The notes: generated by a model from the letters alone, not told the origin. A stretch of DNA of 24,731 nucleotides from DAOUTW01 sp964523575 (GCA_964523575.1 CAZGAV010000057.1:1-24731); one strand, 5' to 3'. Shown: positions 1 through 7,363, counted from the stretch's first letter. Numbers and translations: made by a program.

Positions 1-302
1 TGCTAATAAACTTGCGCAATAAGGAGCATTTCCGCGTTGTGAAGGAAATGCTTGGGGATATTCCCGATACCTGCAAAAGCCTCGACTTCCCCGGTCATTA
101 CATTATAAACATGTCCCTGGAGCAGGCTATCAGGCTACACGATATGGGCTTGGGATTGGAGGACGTACGGGGAAAACAAAGAAAGCAGACGGATGACGTG
201 GAGCCGGAGAAACAATCTGATCCCGACTCCAAAGATACTCAGGGCACTACTTCCCCAAATCTTTACGATTGGCCCTCGATGGCTTTTCGCTTGATTCGGT
301 AG
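1..302 (+). CDS. 3' end of an unrecognised protein (partial)
   Basis: The frame is open from the left edge to a TAG at 300-302, so the gene may start outside the window; a TTG at 12 is the first internal start candidate and has no convincing ribosome binding site. The visible part is about 99 residues: an alpha-helical stretch with charged residues, then a very hydrophilic tail rich in Asp, Lys, Gln and Ser. I recognise no family and see no signal peptide, membrane segment or catalytic motif. The last 34 bases overlap another frame (269-511) that reads better as protein, so the end of this frame may be out of its proper register, which would fit a decayed locus. Low confidence that it is an intact gene. 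Confidence 0.35.
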   Translation, partial: LINLRNKEHFRVVKEMLGDIPDTCKSLDFPGHYIINMSLEQAIRLHDMGLGLEDVRGKQRKQTDDVEPEKQSDPDSKDTQGTTSPNLYDWPSMAFRLIR

Positions 303-511
303 CTCCGCTGACACCCTCGGGGCGAATACCAACCGACACACTCGTTACATTCTATATTCACATTAAGAACATGTATGGCATCCCACGGTTTGGGCTCCAG
401 AACGGTTTTAGAATTTATTCGCCCGATGGCGCATCCTGGAATAACATTTATTACCCGTCGCCGGCGCCGAAAATAATGCATTATTATGCTTGTTATCCGC
501 TTCCTGTCTGA
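269..511 (+). pseudogene. fragment of a secreted beta-rich protein
   Basis: This reading frame encodes a stretch with the pattern PTDTLVTFYIHIKN followed by GLQNGFRIYSPDGASW. That is the beta-sandwich type of segment seen near the N-terminus of large exported proteins in FCB-like and related environmental bacteria: a statement about vertical range or values, then NGF-x-IYSPDGA-x-W. Such proteins are normally several hundred residues long and carry a signal peptide; here only about 65 residues are recognisable, there is no signal peptide, no good start (the frame opens with a TTG at 269), and the frame stops at 509-511 after a low-complexity Tyr/Pro tail. I therefore call it a remnant. The family assignment rests on remembered sequence style, not on a search. 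Confidence 0.4.
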
Positions 512-519
512 CGTATACT
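490..519 (+). promoter_or_regulatory. possible sigma70 promoter of the RLAN/ATP-grasp cassette
   Basis: TTGTTA at 490-495 and TATACT at 514-519 are separated by 18 bases and lie about 50 bases upstream of the first gene of the cassette. The -10 matches consensus at five of six positions, the -35 at four. It lies within the end of the preceding gene remnant. Moderate to low confidence. Confidence 0.35.
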
Positions 520-565
520 TCCCGTACTCTAGCGCTGATCAAACATCGGAGAAGGAACCGGTAAG

Positions 566-1186
566 TTGCAAAAAATGGAGAAACAACGTCTGCTGGCCTT
601 GCACCGGGAAGGCGGTTTCCTGGTCAATCTGGCCGGGAATTACGATTATCTCGAATTGCCCTACTATGTCTCTCTCGATCTGGAGAACATGGGCCAGACT
701 ATTTACCCGACCTGTAAAGAGATGCTTGACGCCTATATCACACCCCTCTTCCTGGAAAAGGCGAAGTTGGCCGGTCTGTCAACCCCCGAGTATTATATCT
801 CCAACGGTTATTTCGAACCGCCGGTCATTATCGACCCCATCAATCCCTTTATGATTAAAAGCCGCACCGTTCACCACACCTCCAAGCGCGATACGGTGGC
901 CAAGTCGATGACCCGTAATTTTACCTACGCCATCTGCTGTCAGGATCTTCCCGAAGGGGCCCAGATCAAAAAATTCCGTTCGGTGCTGGGCTGGTGTTCC
1001 ACGCCGAAATACCGGGAAGCGGCGCGGCAGATTTGGGAGTATTTTCATATCCCCCTGGCCGTCGTCAGGACGGTGGTCAAAACCGACGGCTCCCTTTTAC
1101 TGAGCGATATTTCGCAACTGCCTTTTGAGAGACTCAAAAAGCGCGAACTGGCATATGTCGAAGAGCAGGTCCAATGGGTCGATTAG
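566..1186 (+). CDS. stand-alone RLAN domain protein (RimK-like ATP-grasp N-terminal domain)
   Basis: A 206-residue cytosolic protein that resembles the RLAN domain (PF14401), an alpha/beta domain usually fused to the N-terminus of RimK-like ATP-grasp ligases. The cue is the block at residues 31-55 (LPYYVSLDLENMGQTIYP, then a helix ending EMLDAY), equivalent to the family's YYVSL-x-AE-x-(K/R)GH-x-x-x-PS motif. Here the domain is a separate gene, and the ATP-grasp partner follows with a 13-base overlap, so the two are translationally coupled and probably form one complex. Residues 95-175 include two Cys pairs or singles (CC at 124-125, C144) with no clear motif. The start may be TTG at 566, which has GAAGGA nine bases upstream, or ATG at 575, which is too far from it. 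The role within the cassette is unknown; family work predicts amide-bond formation on a small molecule or peptide. Confidence 0.7.
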   Translation: MQKMEKQRLLALHREGGFLVNLAGNYDYLELPYYVSLDLENMGQTIYPTCKEMLDAYITPLFLEKAKLAGLSTPEYYISNGYFEPPVIIDPINPFMIKSRTVHHTSKRDTVAKSMTRNFTYAICCQDLPEGAQIKKFRSVLGWCSTPKYREAARQIWEYFHIPLAVVRTVVKTDGSLLLSDISQLPFERLKKRELAYVEEQVQWVD

Positions 1187-2049
1187 GCATATACGTCGAA
1201 CGGTACACGATCTCCAGCGCCGATGAGATGAATGCCTTGATGCGCTTTGCTCAGGCGGCCCGCAAGCTGGGGCACAGCGCCGATTATCTCTTCCGGCCCG
1301 ATATGTACAAAATCCCGCAGTACGACGCCATTTTCATCCGGGCCCTGACTGATCCTCTCAACTCCGCCTATGTTGCCTCCCGAATAGCGGAGATGCACGG
1401 CATTCGGGTCATCGACGATCCCGAATCGATCTATATCTGTTGTGACAAAGTCAATATGTACGAGCATCTCATGCGGGCCGGGGTGCCGATCCCGGAGACG
1501 ATTTTTCTGGGCGAAGAGGAAATCACCCGCTCCAAAGCCACCCAGTTGCTTGAAACGCTGGGAAGCCCGCTGGTCCTGAAGGCTCCCCACAGCAGTTTTT
1601 CTATGTATGTCGATCGGGTGGCCAATCAGGAAGAATTCATCCGGGTCGGGAAAAGATTTTTGCGCCGCTCCGACCGCATCGTGGCCCAGCGTTTCCTGAA
1701 ATCCGACTTCGACTGGCGGGTCGGCGTCCTCGGCGGCAAGGCTCTCTACGTCTGCCAGTACACCATCCCCAAGAGACATTGGAAAATCCTGACCTACACG
1801 CCCGAAGGCCGCACTATCTATGGGCCGATCAAGGGCTTCGCTCTCGAATCGGCCGACCCTCGTCTTTTGCAGACGGCAGTGCAGGCGGCGGCGGCCATCG
1901 GTAACGGTTTTTACGGTGTTGACTTGAAACAAATCGGCGATGATTTTGTCGTGATCGAGGTCAATGACAACCCGACCATCATCACCGGAGACGAAGACCA
2001 GAAAGCCGCCAATTTATATGAGCAGGTTATACACTTTTTAATGGATTAA
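1174..2049 (+). CDS. RimK-like ATP-grasp ligase
   Basis: ATP-grasp enzymes activate a carboxylate with ATP as an acyl-phosphate and join it to an amine. This 291-residue protein has the RimK-type layout: a pre-ATP-grasp alpha/beta domain (1-85), a lysine after the hinge (DK at 91-92), the central ATP-binding strand with K136 in LVLKAPHSSFS, the DWRVGVLGGKALYV strand (180-193), and the metal site D250-L-K and E262-V-N-D-N266-P. All the residues expected for ATP and Mg binding are present, so it should be active. It overlaps the upstream RLAN gene by 13 bases and is followed nine bases later by the GNAT-peptidase gene. In most relatives RLAN and ATP-grasp are one polypeptide; here they are split. 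The substrate cannot be read from the sequence: RimK homologues add Glu to a protein C-terminus, others build amino-acid conjugates or peptides. Confidence 0.85.
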   Translation: MGRLGIYVERYTISSADEMNALMRFAQAARKLGHSADYLFRPDMYKIPQYDAIFIRALTDPLNSAYVASRIAEMHGIRVIDDPESIYICCDKVNMYEHLMRAGVPIPETIFLGEEEITRSKATQLLETLGSPLVLKAPHSSFSMYVDRVANQEEFIRVGKRFLRRSDRIVAQRFLKSDFDWRVGVLGGKALYVCQYTIPKRHWKILTYTPEGRTIYGPIKGFALESADPRLLQTAVQAAAAIGNGFYGVDLKQIGDDFVVIEVNDNPTIITGDEDQKAANLYEQVIHFLMD

Positions 2050-2058
2050 TCTCCGGCC

Positions 2059-3204
2059 ATGAATTCCAAACCAGTTATCCGAAACGCCACTCCGCGCGAC
2101 CTCGACGCCCTGACAGCTCTTGAAAACGCCGCCTTCGCCACCGATCGTTTCAGCCGCGAGCAGATCGAGTATCTGATCACCCGAGCCCACGCCACGATTC
2201 TCATTATGGAAACCGATGGCCGCGTGGCCGGTTCGGCGTACCTTCTATGGCGGAGGAAACTGCCCCTCGGCCGACTCTACAATATCGCCATCGACCCCGA
2301 ATTCCAGGGGCAAGGACTGGGGGCTGTCCTTCTGGAGGAATGCGAAATCGAGGCTGTCCGCCGGCGATGCGATACCCTCTCGCTGGAAGTCCGCCTTGAT
2401 AATAAATCGGCCATCGCCTTCTATGAAAAGCACGGCTTTCATATCTCCGAAAGACTCCTCGATTATTACGAGGACGGCTCGACCGGCCTGAAAATGCTGA
2501 AAAGACTGACTCATAATATCGCCACGCGATTGCGGGTTAAGGTGCCCTATTACGGACAGACTATGGATTTTACCTGCGGCCCGGCTTCACTGATGATGGC
2601 TTTCAAATACTTCGCGCCCGATCTTAAGATGACGCGCGCGCTGGAACTCAACCTCTGGAAAGAGGCCACTCTGGTCTTCATGACTTCCGGCCTCGGCGGC
2701 TGTGACCCCTTCGGTCTGGCCTTATCCTCCCGGCGCCGGGGCTTCGCTACCCGAGTCATCCTGTCTCGGGAACAAACGCCGTTCTTCACATCGGTCCGCG
2801 ACCCCGAGAAAAGAAAAGTCATCCGCATCGTCCACGAAGATTTGCGGGAAAAGACGGAGACGCTTAAAGTCCCGGTTTCGTACTTCGATTTTCCCTTTGA
2901 GGAGATTGCGGCCGGCATGTATCGCGGCCTGATTCCGATCGTCCTGATCAGCACCTATCGTCTCACCGGTGAACGGGCTCCCCACTGGGTCGTCGTCACC
3001 GGCTTCGACCGCAAAAATGTCTATTTCAATGACCCTGACCTCGCCAGCTACGACCATGACCGCTCGCAGGCACGCAACGTCAAAATTTCAATTGAGGAAT
3101 TCAGCCGGATGCGCCGGTACGGTCGGGACCTTCACAAAAGCGTCATTTTCGTTGGCCCCAAAAACCATCGCCCCCTGATCGCCCTCGACGGCAGTGATCT
3201 ATAA
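2059..3204 (+). CDS. GNAT acetyltransferase fused to a C39-like cysteine peptidase
   Basis: A two-domain 381-residue protein. Residues 5-150 are a GNAT N-acyltransferase: the beta4 strand RLYNIAIDPEFQGQGLG contains the acyl-CoA pyrophosphate loop (QGQGLG, 83-88), then LEVRLDNKSAIAFYEKHGF. Residues 160-370 are a papain-fold, C39-like peptidase: VPYYGQTMDFTCGPASLMM gives the oxyanion-hole Gln167 and nucleophile Cys173; APHWVVVTGF gives His309; and YFNDPD gives Asn324/Asp325. The full catalytic set is therefore present. There is no transporter or signal peptide, so it is cytosolic. As third gene of the cassette it probably acts on the same substrate as the ligase: acylating an amine and cleaving or transferring a peptide or isopeptide bond. 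Known families of ATP-grasp systems include exactly this GNAT-peptidase fusion, but no characterised product is known to me. Confidence 0.85.
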   Translation: MNSKPVIRNATPRDLDALTALENAAFATDRFSREQIEYLITRAHATILIMETDGRVAGSAYLLWRRKLPLGRLYNIAIDPEFQGQGLGAVLLEECEIEAVRRRCDTLSLEVRLDNKSAIAFYEKHGFHISERLLDYYEDGSTGLKMLKRLTHNIATRLRVKVPYYGQTMDFTCGPASLMMAFKYFAPDLKMTRALELNLWKEATLVFMTSGLGGCDPFGLALSSRRRGFATRVILSREQTPFFTSVRDPEKRKVIRIVHEDLREKTETLKVPVSYFDFPFEEIAAGMYRGLIPIVLISTYRLTGERAPHWVVVTGFDRKNVYFNDPDLASYDHDRSQARNVKISIEEFSRMRRYGRDLHKSVIFVGPKNHRPLIALDGSDL

Positions 3205-3217
3205 CATATTTCCAAGA

Positions 3218-3231
3218 AATAGATATCTATT
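3218..3231. other. 14-bp perfect palindrome between convergent genes
   Basis: AATAGATATCTATT lies in the 49-base gap between the ends of two convergent genes. It could be a weak bidirectional structure or a protein site, but it is AT-rich and has no T-run, so I do not call it a terminator. Nothing else is visible in the gap. Confidence 0.3.
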
Positions 3232-3253
3232 CCCGGAGTAAAGCGCACCAACC

Positions 3254-4612
3254 TCAGACTTTGCGATAAGGCTTGATTCCGAACCGCTTCATTTTGCGCC
3301 ACAAGGTCGTCCGGTTGATGCCCAGCTCCGCGGCCGTCTTTATCTGGTTGCCTTGATGTCGGGCCAGGACTTCCCTGATGCGCGTTTCTTCGTCGATGGC
3401 CTCCATGACCGGCGTCGATTCAACCGCCGGCGGAATTTTGCCGGCCTCATCGGGATTGTATAATTCGGCCGGCAAATGCTCTTTCTGAATGATACTGCCG
3501 CGGCAGACGACAAAGCAGTACTCGATAATATTCTCCAATTCGCGAATACTGCCGGGAAAATCATAACGCATCAATATGCTCATCACTTCGGGACTGACGC
3601 TGACGATATTTTTGCCCCGGCGGGCGTTGAATTTCTGGATAAAATGATCGACCAGATACGGTATATCCTCGCGGCGGGCTTTTAGAGGCGGCAGATCGAA
3701 TTTGACCACGGCCAGCCGGAAATATAGATCATCGCGGAATTTGCCCTGGGCCACGAGACTGCGAAGATCGCGGTTGGTCGCCGCCACTACCCGGATGTCG
3801 GCCTGAACGATTTCGGTGCTTCCCAGCGGCTCGAATTCTCTTTGCTGTAACAGCCGCAATAATTTTACCTGCGTTGACATCGGCAGTTCGCCGATTTCAT
3901 CGAAGAAGACCGTCCCCCCCGAGGCCGCCGCCAGCTTGCCCGGTTTGTCGCGTTTGGCGTCGGTGAAGGCGCCTTTGACATACCCGAATAACTCCGATTC
4001 AAACAACTGCGTCGGCAGGGTGCCGCAATTGATGATGACATAATTCATCTCCCGACGAAGACTCAGGTTATGAATCGCTCTCGCGAACAATTCCTTGCCC
4101 GACCCCGAGGGCCCCTGAATCAGAACCGTCGAATCGCTTTCGGCGATATCGGGCAAAATGGCGAACAGCTTGTGGATTGCCGGGCTTTTGGAGATGATAT
4201 CCTCGAAAGAATAGTTCTTTTTCAGTTCCTTCCGCAGATGCTCGATGGTCGAAAGGTCGCGAAAGGTTTCCACCGCTCCGAGGACCTCGCCGTTATCGTC
4301 ACGAAGCACCGCCGTCGAAATGCTGATCGGAATTTTCTCGCCGGAATTGTTGATAATATTCACGGGCTGGTCGATGGCCACGTCCCCGGTAATCATGGTC
4401 TGTTTCAGGAGACAGCCCTGCTCGCAAATATCTGAATGAAAGACCTCAAAGCACCGTTTTCCGATCGCCCGCGAAGCCGGAACCCCGGTTATTTTCTCGG
4501 CGGCGGGATTGAAACTGGTAATCACCCGCTCGCTGTTGACGGTAAAAACGCCGTCGGCGATGGAACTCAAAATCACCTTGAAAAACCGCAGATTCTCCGA
4601 GGTCTCATTCAT
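3254..4612 (-). CDS. PAS-domain sigma54-dependent transcriptional activator
   Basis: A 452-residue enhancer-binding protein that would use ATP hydrolysis to open sigma54-RNA polymerase promoters. Domains in order: PAS sensor (about 5-125), AAA+ domain (135-365) with Walker A GPSGSGKE (167-174), the sigma54-contact loop GAFTDA (214-219, a variant of GAFTGA), Walker B TVFFDEIGEL (234-243), and a Fis-type helix-turn-helix (410-452; TAAELGINRTTLWRKMKRFGI). The PAS domain carries Cys54, Cys63 and Cys67 (C-x8-C-x3-C), suggesting a metal, cluster or redox sensor. I start at the ATG at 4612; a longer frame reaches a TTG at 4672 directly after the upstream stop, but its 20 extra residues are not domain-like. 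It sits 60 bases downstream of the NifX-like gene on the same strand and may be in the same operon. No sigma54 promoter was recognised in the window, so its targets are unknown. Confidence 0.9.
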   Translation of the reverse strand: MNETSENLRFFKVILSSIADGVFTVNSERVITSFNPAAEKITGVPASRAIGKRCFEVFHSDICEQGCLLKQTMITGDVAIDQPVNIINNSGEKIPISISTAVLRDDNGEVLGAVETFRDLSTIEHLRKELKKNYSFEDIISKSPAIHKLFAILPDIAESDSTVLIQGPSGSGKELFARAIHNLSLRREMNYVIINCGTLPTQLFESELFGYVKGAFTDAKRDKPGKLAAASGGTVFFDEIGELPMSTQVKLLRLLQQREFEPLGSTEIVQADIRVVAATNRDLRSLVAQGKFRDDLYFRLAVVKFDLPPLKARREDIPYLVDHFIQKFNARRGKNIVSVSPEVMSILMRYDFPGSIRELENIIEYCFVVCRGSIIQKEHLPAELYNPDEAGKIPPAVESTPVMEAIDEETRIREVLARHQGNQIKTAAELGINRTTLWRKMKRFGIKPYRKV

Positions 4613-4672
4613 AATAAATCTCGCATGACTCTCTCTCCGAATAATGGTACGACAATCGGCCTTAAAAAGCAA

Positions 4673-5077
4673 TTATTCCCGGCCGCAGTTGCCATGCCCC
4701 AGGCCCATACCATGCCCCTGACCATGCCCCCGGCAGGCCGTCAGCGGGTCCATCTCGACCAAATCCTCGGTCTTCAGTTTCTCGATCACTTCCTCGACCT
4801 TCGAAGAAGGTGAATGATAGATCTTGATCCCCTCGCTGTTGAGAGCCTCAATCGCGCGGCGGCCCATGCCGGAGCAGATCACACAATTGATCCGATAACG
4901 GGTCAATTGCGCCATCGGATGGCAGGTGCCGTGACTGTGGTGCGCGTTGCGGTTTTCGAGTACGGTCATTTCACCGGTTTCGGAATCATAAAGCGTGAAA
5001 TAGGGGGCCGAGCCGAAATGGTCAAAGACGGTGTCTTCGCTTCCGGCGTTTCCCCGGGTAGGTATACATGCCAACAT
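4673..5077 (-). CDS. NifX/NifB-type dinitrogenase Fe-Mo cofactor family protein
   Basis: A 134-residue protein of the NifX/NafY/VnfX-like family (cytosolic, binds iron-sulfur or Fe-Mo type clusters in nitrogenase maturation, but widespread in anaerobes lacking nitrogenase). Visible family features are the N-terminal strand MLACIPT, then FDHFGSAPYF (18-27), a His/Cys cluster HHSHGTCH (46-53) and the CVICSGMGRRAIEAL helix (65-79). The C-terminus (115-131) is an unusual Cys/Gly/His-rich tail beginning CRGHGQGHG, likely to bind metal. The start overlaps the end of the DUF134 gene by 56 bases in a different frame, with a GAGG six bases before the ATG; this overlap implies translational coupling. 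No nif genes are in the window, so a role in nitrogen fixation is not supported; metal-cluster trafficking or sensing is more plausible. Confidence 0.85.
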   Translation of the reverse strand: MLACIPTRGNAGSEDTVFDHFGSAPYFTLYDSETGEMTVLENRNAHHSHGTCHPMAQLTRYRINCVICSGMGRRAIEALNSEGIKIYHSPSSKVEEVIEKLKTEDLVEMDPLTACRGHGQGHGMGLGHGNCGRE

Positions 5078-5369
5078 CGCAAGCCTCGCTTTCTTTCAAA
5101 TTTATGACCAGGGCCTTATTGCCCAGGATCGCCTCGCCTATCTGTTTTCGAGCGTTGTATAACAGCCGCTGGACAGTCCCGCGGGAGATGCCCATCCTTT
5201 CTCCGGCCTCGGTTTGGTCGAGGCCCTCGATGTCGCACAGGCGCACCGCTTCGAATTGATCGAGACTCAAAACGGTGGTTTCCAGATCCCGCATCGGCAC
5301 CCCCTGGGGTTTGTAGATGCGGTCGGCCTGATAGCGGCGGCAACAACGTCTTTTCAAAGGTCGAGGCAT
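5022..5369 (-). CDS. DUF134 family DNA-binding protein
   Basis: A 115-residue DUF134 protein. The N-terminus MPRPLKRRCC is the family signature (usually MPRP followed by basic residues and Cys), followed by YKPQGVPM and a sigma-factor-region-4-like helix-turn-helix (about 35-80) whose recognition segment is TEAGERMGISRGTVQRLL. The basic C-terminus (107-115, KRRKRRHRL) is added over an overlap with the next gene. DUF134 genes are often next to NifX-like genes, as here, which suggests a local regulator. The 14-bp palindrome at 5388-5401 lies over the predicted transcription start, 19 bases before the ATG, so autoregulation is likely. A GGAG lies about 11 bases before the start. The function is inferred from fold and context; I know of no biochemical characterisation. 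Confidence 0.88.
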   Translation of the reverse strand: MPRPLKRRCCRRYQADRIYKPQGVPMRDLETTVLSLDQFEAVRLCDIEGLDQTEAGERMGISRGTVQRLLYNARKQIGEAILGNKALVINLKESEACDVGMYTYPGKRRKRRHRL

Positions 5370-5387
5370 TTTGAATTAACTCCATTT

Positions 5388-5401
5388 TGTGCATATGCAC
5401 A
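5388..5401. promoter_or_regulatory. palindromic operator in front of the DUF134-NifX genes
   Basis: TGTGCATATGCACA is a perfect 14-bp inverted repeat. It begins six bases downstream of the predicted -10 element on the minus strand, so it would cover the transcription start; a bound dimer would block initiation. The DUF134 helix-turn-helix protein encoded immediately downstream is the natural candidate for binding. Binding is inferred, the palindrome is seen. Confidence 0.6.
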
Positions 5402-5406
5402 TAACT

Positions 5407-5435
5407 AATATCGGCCCCATCGGCCTCTTTGTCAA
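5407..5435 (-). promoter_or_regulatory. sigma70 promoter of DUF134-NifX
   Basis: On the minus strand a perfect -35 TTGACA (5430-5435) is followed after 17 bases by GATATT (5407-5412), four of six to consensus. The predicted start is near 5400, inside the palindrome. Confidence 0.55.
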
Positions 5436-5556
5436 TGGTTTTAAATATTTATTTGCCGGATTTATGAAAATACTTCCGGAAGAAGATAGGTTTGCAATTG
5501 AAAATGCGGCTTTTCCGGATTCTCTGGATTAGAGAAACCCGGCTTTGAGAGCCTGA

Positions 5557-5582
5557 GCCGAGGCCGATCGGTCGGCCTCGGC
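5557..5582. other. strong GC-rich hairpin in the 5436-5686 gap
   Basis: GCCGAGGCCGA pairs perfectly with TCGGCCTCGGC across a TCGG loop (11-bp stem). It lies about 105 bases downstream of the haem-binding gene (minus strand) and may mark its transcript end, but neither strand has a T-run, so a rho-independent terminator is not supported. The remainder of the gap 5436-5686 shows no gene; an AT-rich patch at 5440-5475 is the only other feature. Confidence 0.4.
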
Positions 5583-5686
5583 CAAGAGGTTCGTTTCTTT
5601 ATGGAAGTATCCGCTTCGTGGACGGAAACTGGCCCTGAGCGCCGGTCAGTGTTTCTTCTTTTCAGATTACCGACCGGAATTTTCAG

Positions 5687-6175
5687 CTAATCGTCCTCAC
5701 CTTCGCCATGCGCTTCATCAGCCGGAGCGGTCTCGCTGGTCGGCGCCGGCGCCGTGGCCCATTGCTCAATAACCGCCTTGTCCTGATCGCTCAATTTGGC
5801 TTCCGGGTGCAACATGAGATACTGGCTGAGCGGCATTTCGTCTTCCTTGACATGATGCCAGATTCTCTTTTTCTCCTCCGCCTGATCTATCGGCGACATC
5901 GTTTCCCAGTCGGAAAAATTGAGATGTTCGCGGGCTCCGTGGACGTCGTCGGCCACCAGCCAGGAACTCGGCGCCACATAACTGTACCACGGCCAGATGG
6001 TCTCGTTGGAATGGCAATCATAACAGGACCGTTTCATGATATCGTGCAATTCGACACTGACACTCAGATCGGCCCTGACCGGCGGATTGTCATGAGTGAC
6101 GGTGAAAAACTGAATGATGACGAATAAGGCAATCAAAACCAGTATTACTTTGCTGAACGTTCTTTTTCCTGCCAT
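5687..6175 (-). CDS. haem-binding domain protein, membrane anchored
   Basis: A 162-residue protein of the Haem_bd family (PF14376), exported c-type-cytochrome-like proteins. Residues 9-25 form one hydrophobic segment that works as signal or membrane anchor, placing the rest in the periplasm. The haem motif CYDCH (CxxCH, 51-55) is followed by the family signature SNETIWPWYSYVAPSSWLVADDV (56-78 region) and EHLNFSDW (83-90). The central MPLSQYLMLHPEAKLSD (114-130) is also typical; Met114 or His123 could be the distal ligand. The acidic C-terminus (150-162) is low complexity. It starts 28 bases after the pyruvate kinase gene with AGAGGA before the ATG, so both are probably co-transcribed. The role (electron carrier or haem sensor) is unknown. 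Confidence 0.9.
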   Translation of the reverse strand: MAGKRTFSKVILVLIALFVIIQFFTVTHDNPPVRADLSVSVELHDIMKRSCYDCHSNETIWPWYSYVAPSSWLVADDVHGAREHLNFSDWETMSPIDQAEEKKRIWHHVKEDEMPLSQYLMLHPEAKLSDQDKAVIEQWATAPAPTSETAPADEAHGEGEDD

Positions 6176-6203
6176 AACATCCTCTCGTTAATCTCCGACG
6201 CCT

Positions 6204-7256
6204 TCAGACAAGATCGCCGGCGGCCAATGATCGCCGCGTATAATCAATCACCTTTTTCATCATTCCCACGGTTTCCACGGGGTGTTCGCCGACGGCGGTT
6301 TCCCCGGACAGCATCACGTAATCGGAACCGTCGATGATGGCATTGGCCACGTCGCTGACCTCGGCGCGGGTCGGTCTTATATTTTCCGTCATACTTTCCA
6401 GCATCTGCGTCGCCGTGATAACGGCCTTTTTCCGTTCCCGGCACTTCTTTATGATCATCTTTTGAAGAATGGGAATTTCATAGATCGGCATCGATACGCC
6501 CAAGTCGCCGCGGGCGACCATGACGCCGTTGGCGGTATCCAATATCTCCTCCAGGTTATCGAGACCGTCTTTATTCTCGATCTTGGCGACCAGGGGACGA
6601 TTGAAACCACGGGCATTGATGAATTCCCGGACTTCATCGATATCCCCGGCTTTGCGGACAAACGACTGGGCGATAAAATCGACCTTGTTCTTGATCCCGA
6701 ATTGCAGGTCCCGGCGATCTTTGGCGGTTAAACCCTCGAAAGGAAAATCAGCCTCGGGAATATTGACGCCTTTATGCTCCTTCAGGATTCCGGGGACGAC
6801 CACTTCGCAACGAACTCTATCCCGGGTGACATTAATCGCCTTCAATGAGATGGTGCCGTCATCGATAAAAATCATATTGCCCTTTTTGATCGACTTCAGC
6901 GATCCCTGATAATCCAACGGGATAATCTCATGACGGCTGGTAACCGGACGGTTGGACAGCACGACGACCTGGTTCTTCTTCAGGGCAACGGATTTGTCGC
7001 GTTTATTTTCAAAGGTCCCGACGCGCAGTCGAAACCCCTCCAGGTCCTGCAACAGCCGGACCTTCCTGCCTCCGGCAGCATTCAGTTGCCCGATTCTTCG
7101 GATCAATTTATGATAACTGGCATGCGTTCCGTGGGAGAAATTGAGGCGGGCAATATTCATCCCGGCCGTTTTCATGGCTCGCAGTATCCTTAGCTTTTCG
7201 CTGGCCGGACCGATCGTGCAAATTATGCCGGTCCTGATTCCGGGATTCAGTTTCAT
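6204..7256 (-). CDS. pyk: short pyruvate kinase lacking the C-terminal allosteric domain
   Basis: Pyruvate kinase makes pyruvate and ATP from phosphoenolpyruvate and ADP. At 350 residues it holds the TIM-barrel A domain and the inserted B domain (about 75-160) but ends at DYTRRSLAAGDLV, so the C domain of usual 470-residue enzymes, which carries the allosteric site, is absent. Catalytic residues are present: R37-x-N-x-S41 (ARLNFSHG), K225 in VAKIENKDGLDNLEEI, GDLGV (250-254), TATQMLESM (281-289) and RPTRAEVSDVANAI. The normally strict DTKGPEIRTG segment is changed to DLEGFRLRVG (71-80), which touches the K+/phosphate site region. This suggests an unregulated enzyme or one with altered specificity. 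The gene is preceded by an AT-rich leader (7257-7320) and followed by the haem-binding gene. The truncation is natural, as the stop is followed by a well-spaced gene. Confidence 0.88.
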   Translation of the reverse strand: MKLNPGIRTGIICTIGPASEKLRILRAMKTAGMNIARLNFSHGTHASYHKLIRRIGQLNAAGGRKVRLLQDLEGFRLRVGTFENKRDKSVALKKNQVVVLSNRPVTSRHEIIPLDYQGSLKSIKKGNMIFIDDGTISLKAINVTRDRVRCEVVVPGILKEHKGVNIPEADFPFEGLTAKDRRDLQFGIKNKVDFIAQSFVRKAGDIDEVREFINARGFNRPLVAKIENKDGLDNLEEILDTANGVMVARGDLGVSMPIYEIPILQKMIIKKCRERKKAVITATQMLESMTENIRPTRAEVSDVANAIIDGSDYVMLSGETAVGEHPVETVGMMKKVIDYTRRSLAAGDLV

Positions 7257-7363
7257 CGGTTCCCTGCAATAATTTTAATACATACGGAAAATAAAATAAT
7301 CGTTTCAAGACTTTTTGGGAAAACTAATCGTGCCTCGCAGGCATTGATATTCCGCCGCCGTTT

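Noticed and set aside
4612..4672. Longer N-terminus of the sigma54 activator from a TTG
   Set aside because: The extra residues are not PAS-like and the start coincides with the end of the previous gene without a binding site; ATG at 4612 is preferred.
5557..5582. Rho-independent terminator of the haem-binding gene
   Set aside because: Excellent stem but no T-run on either strand.
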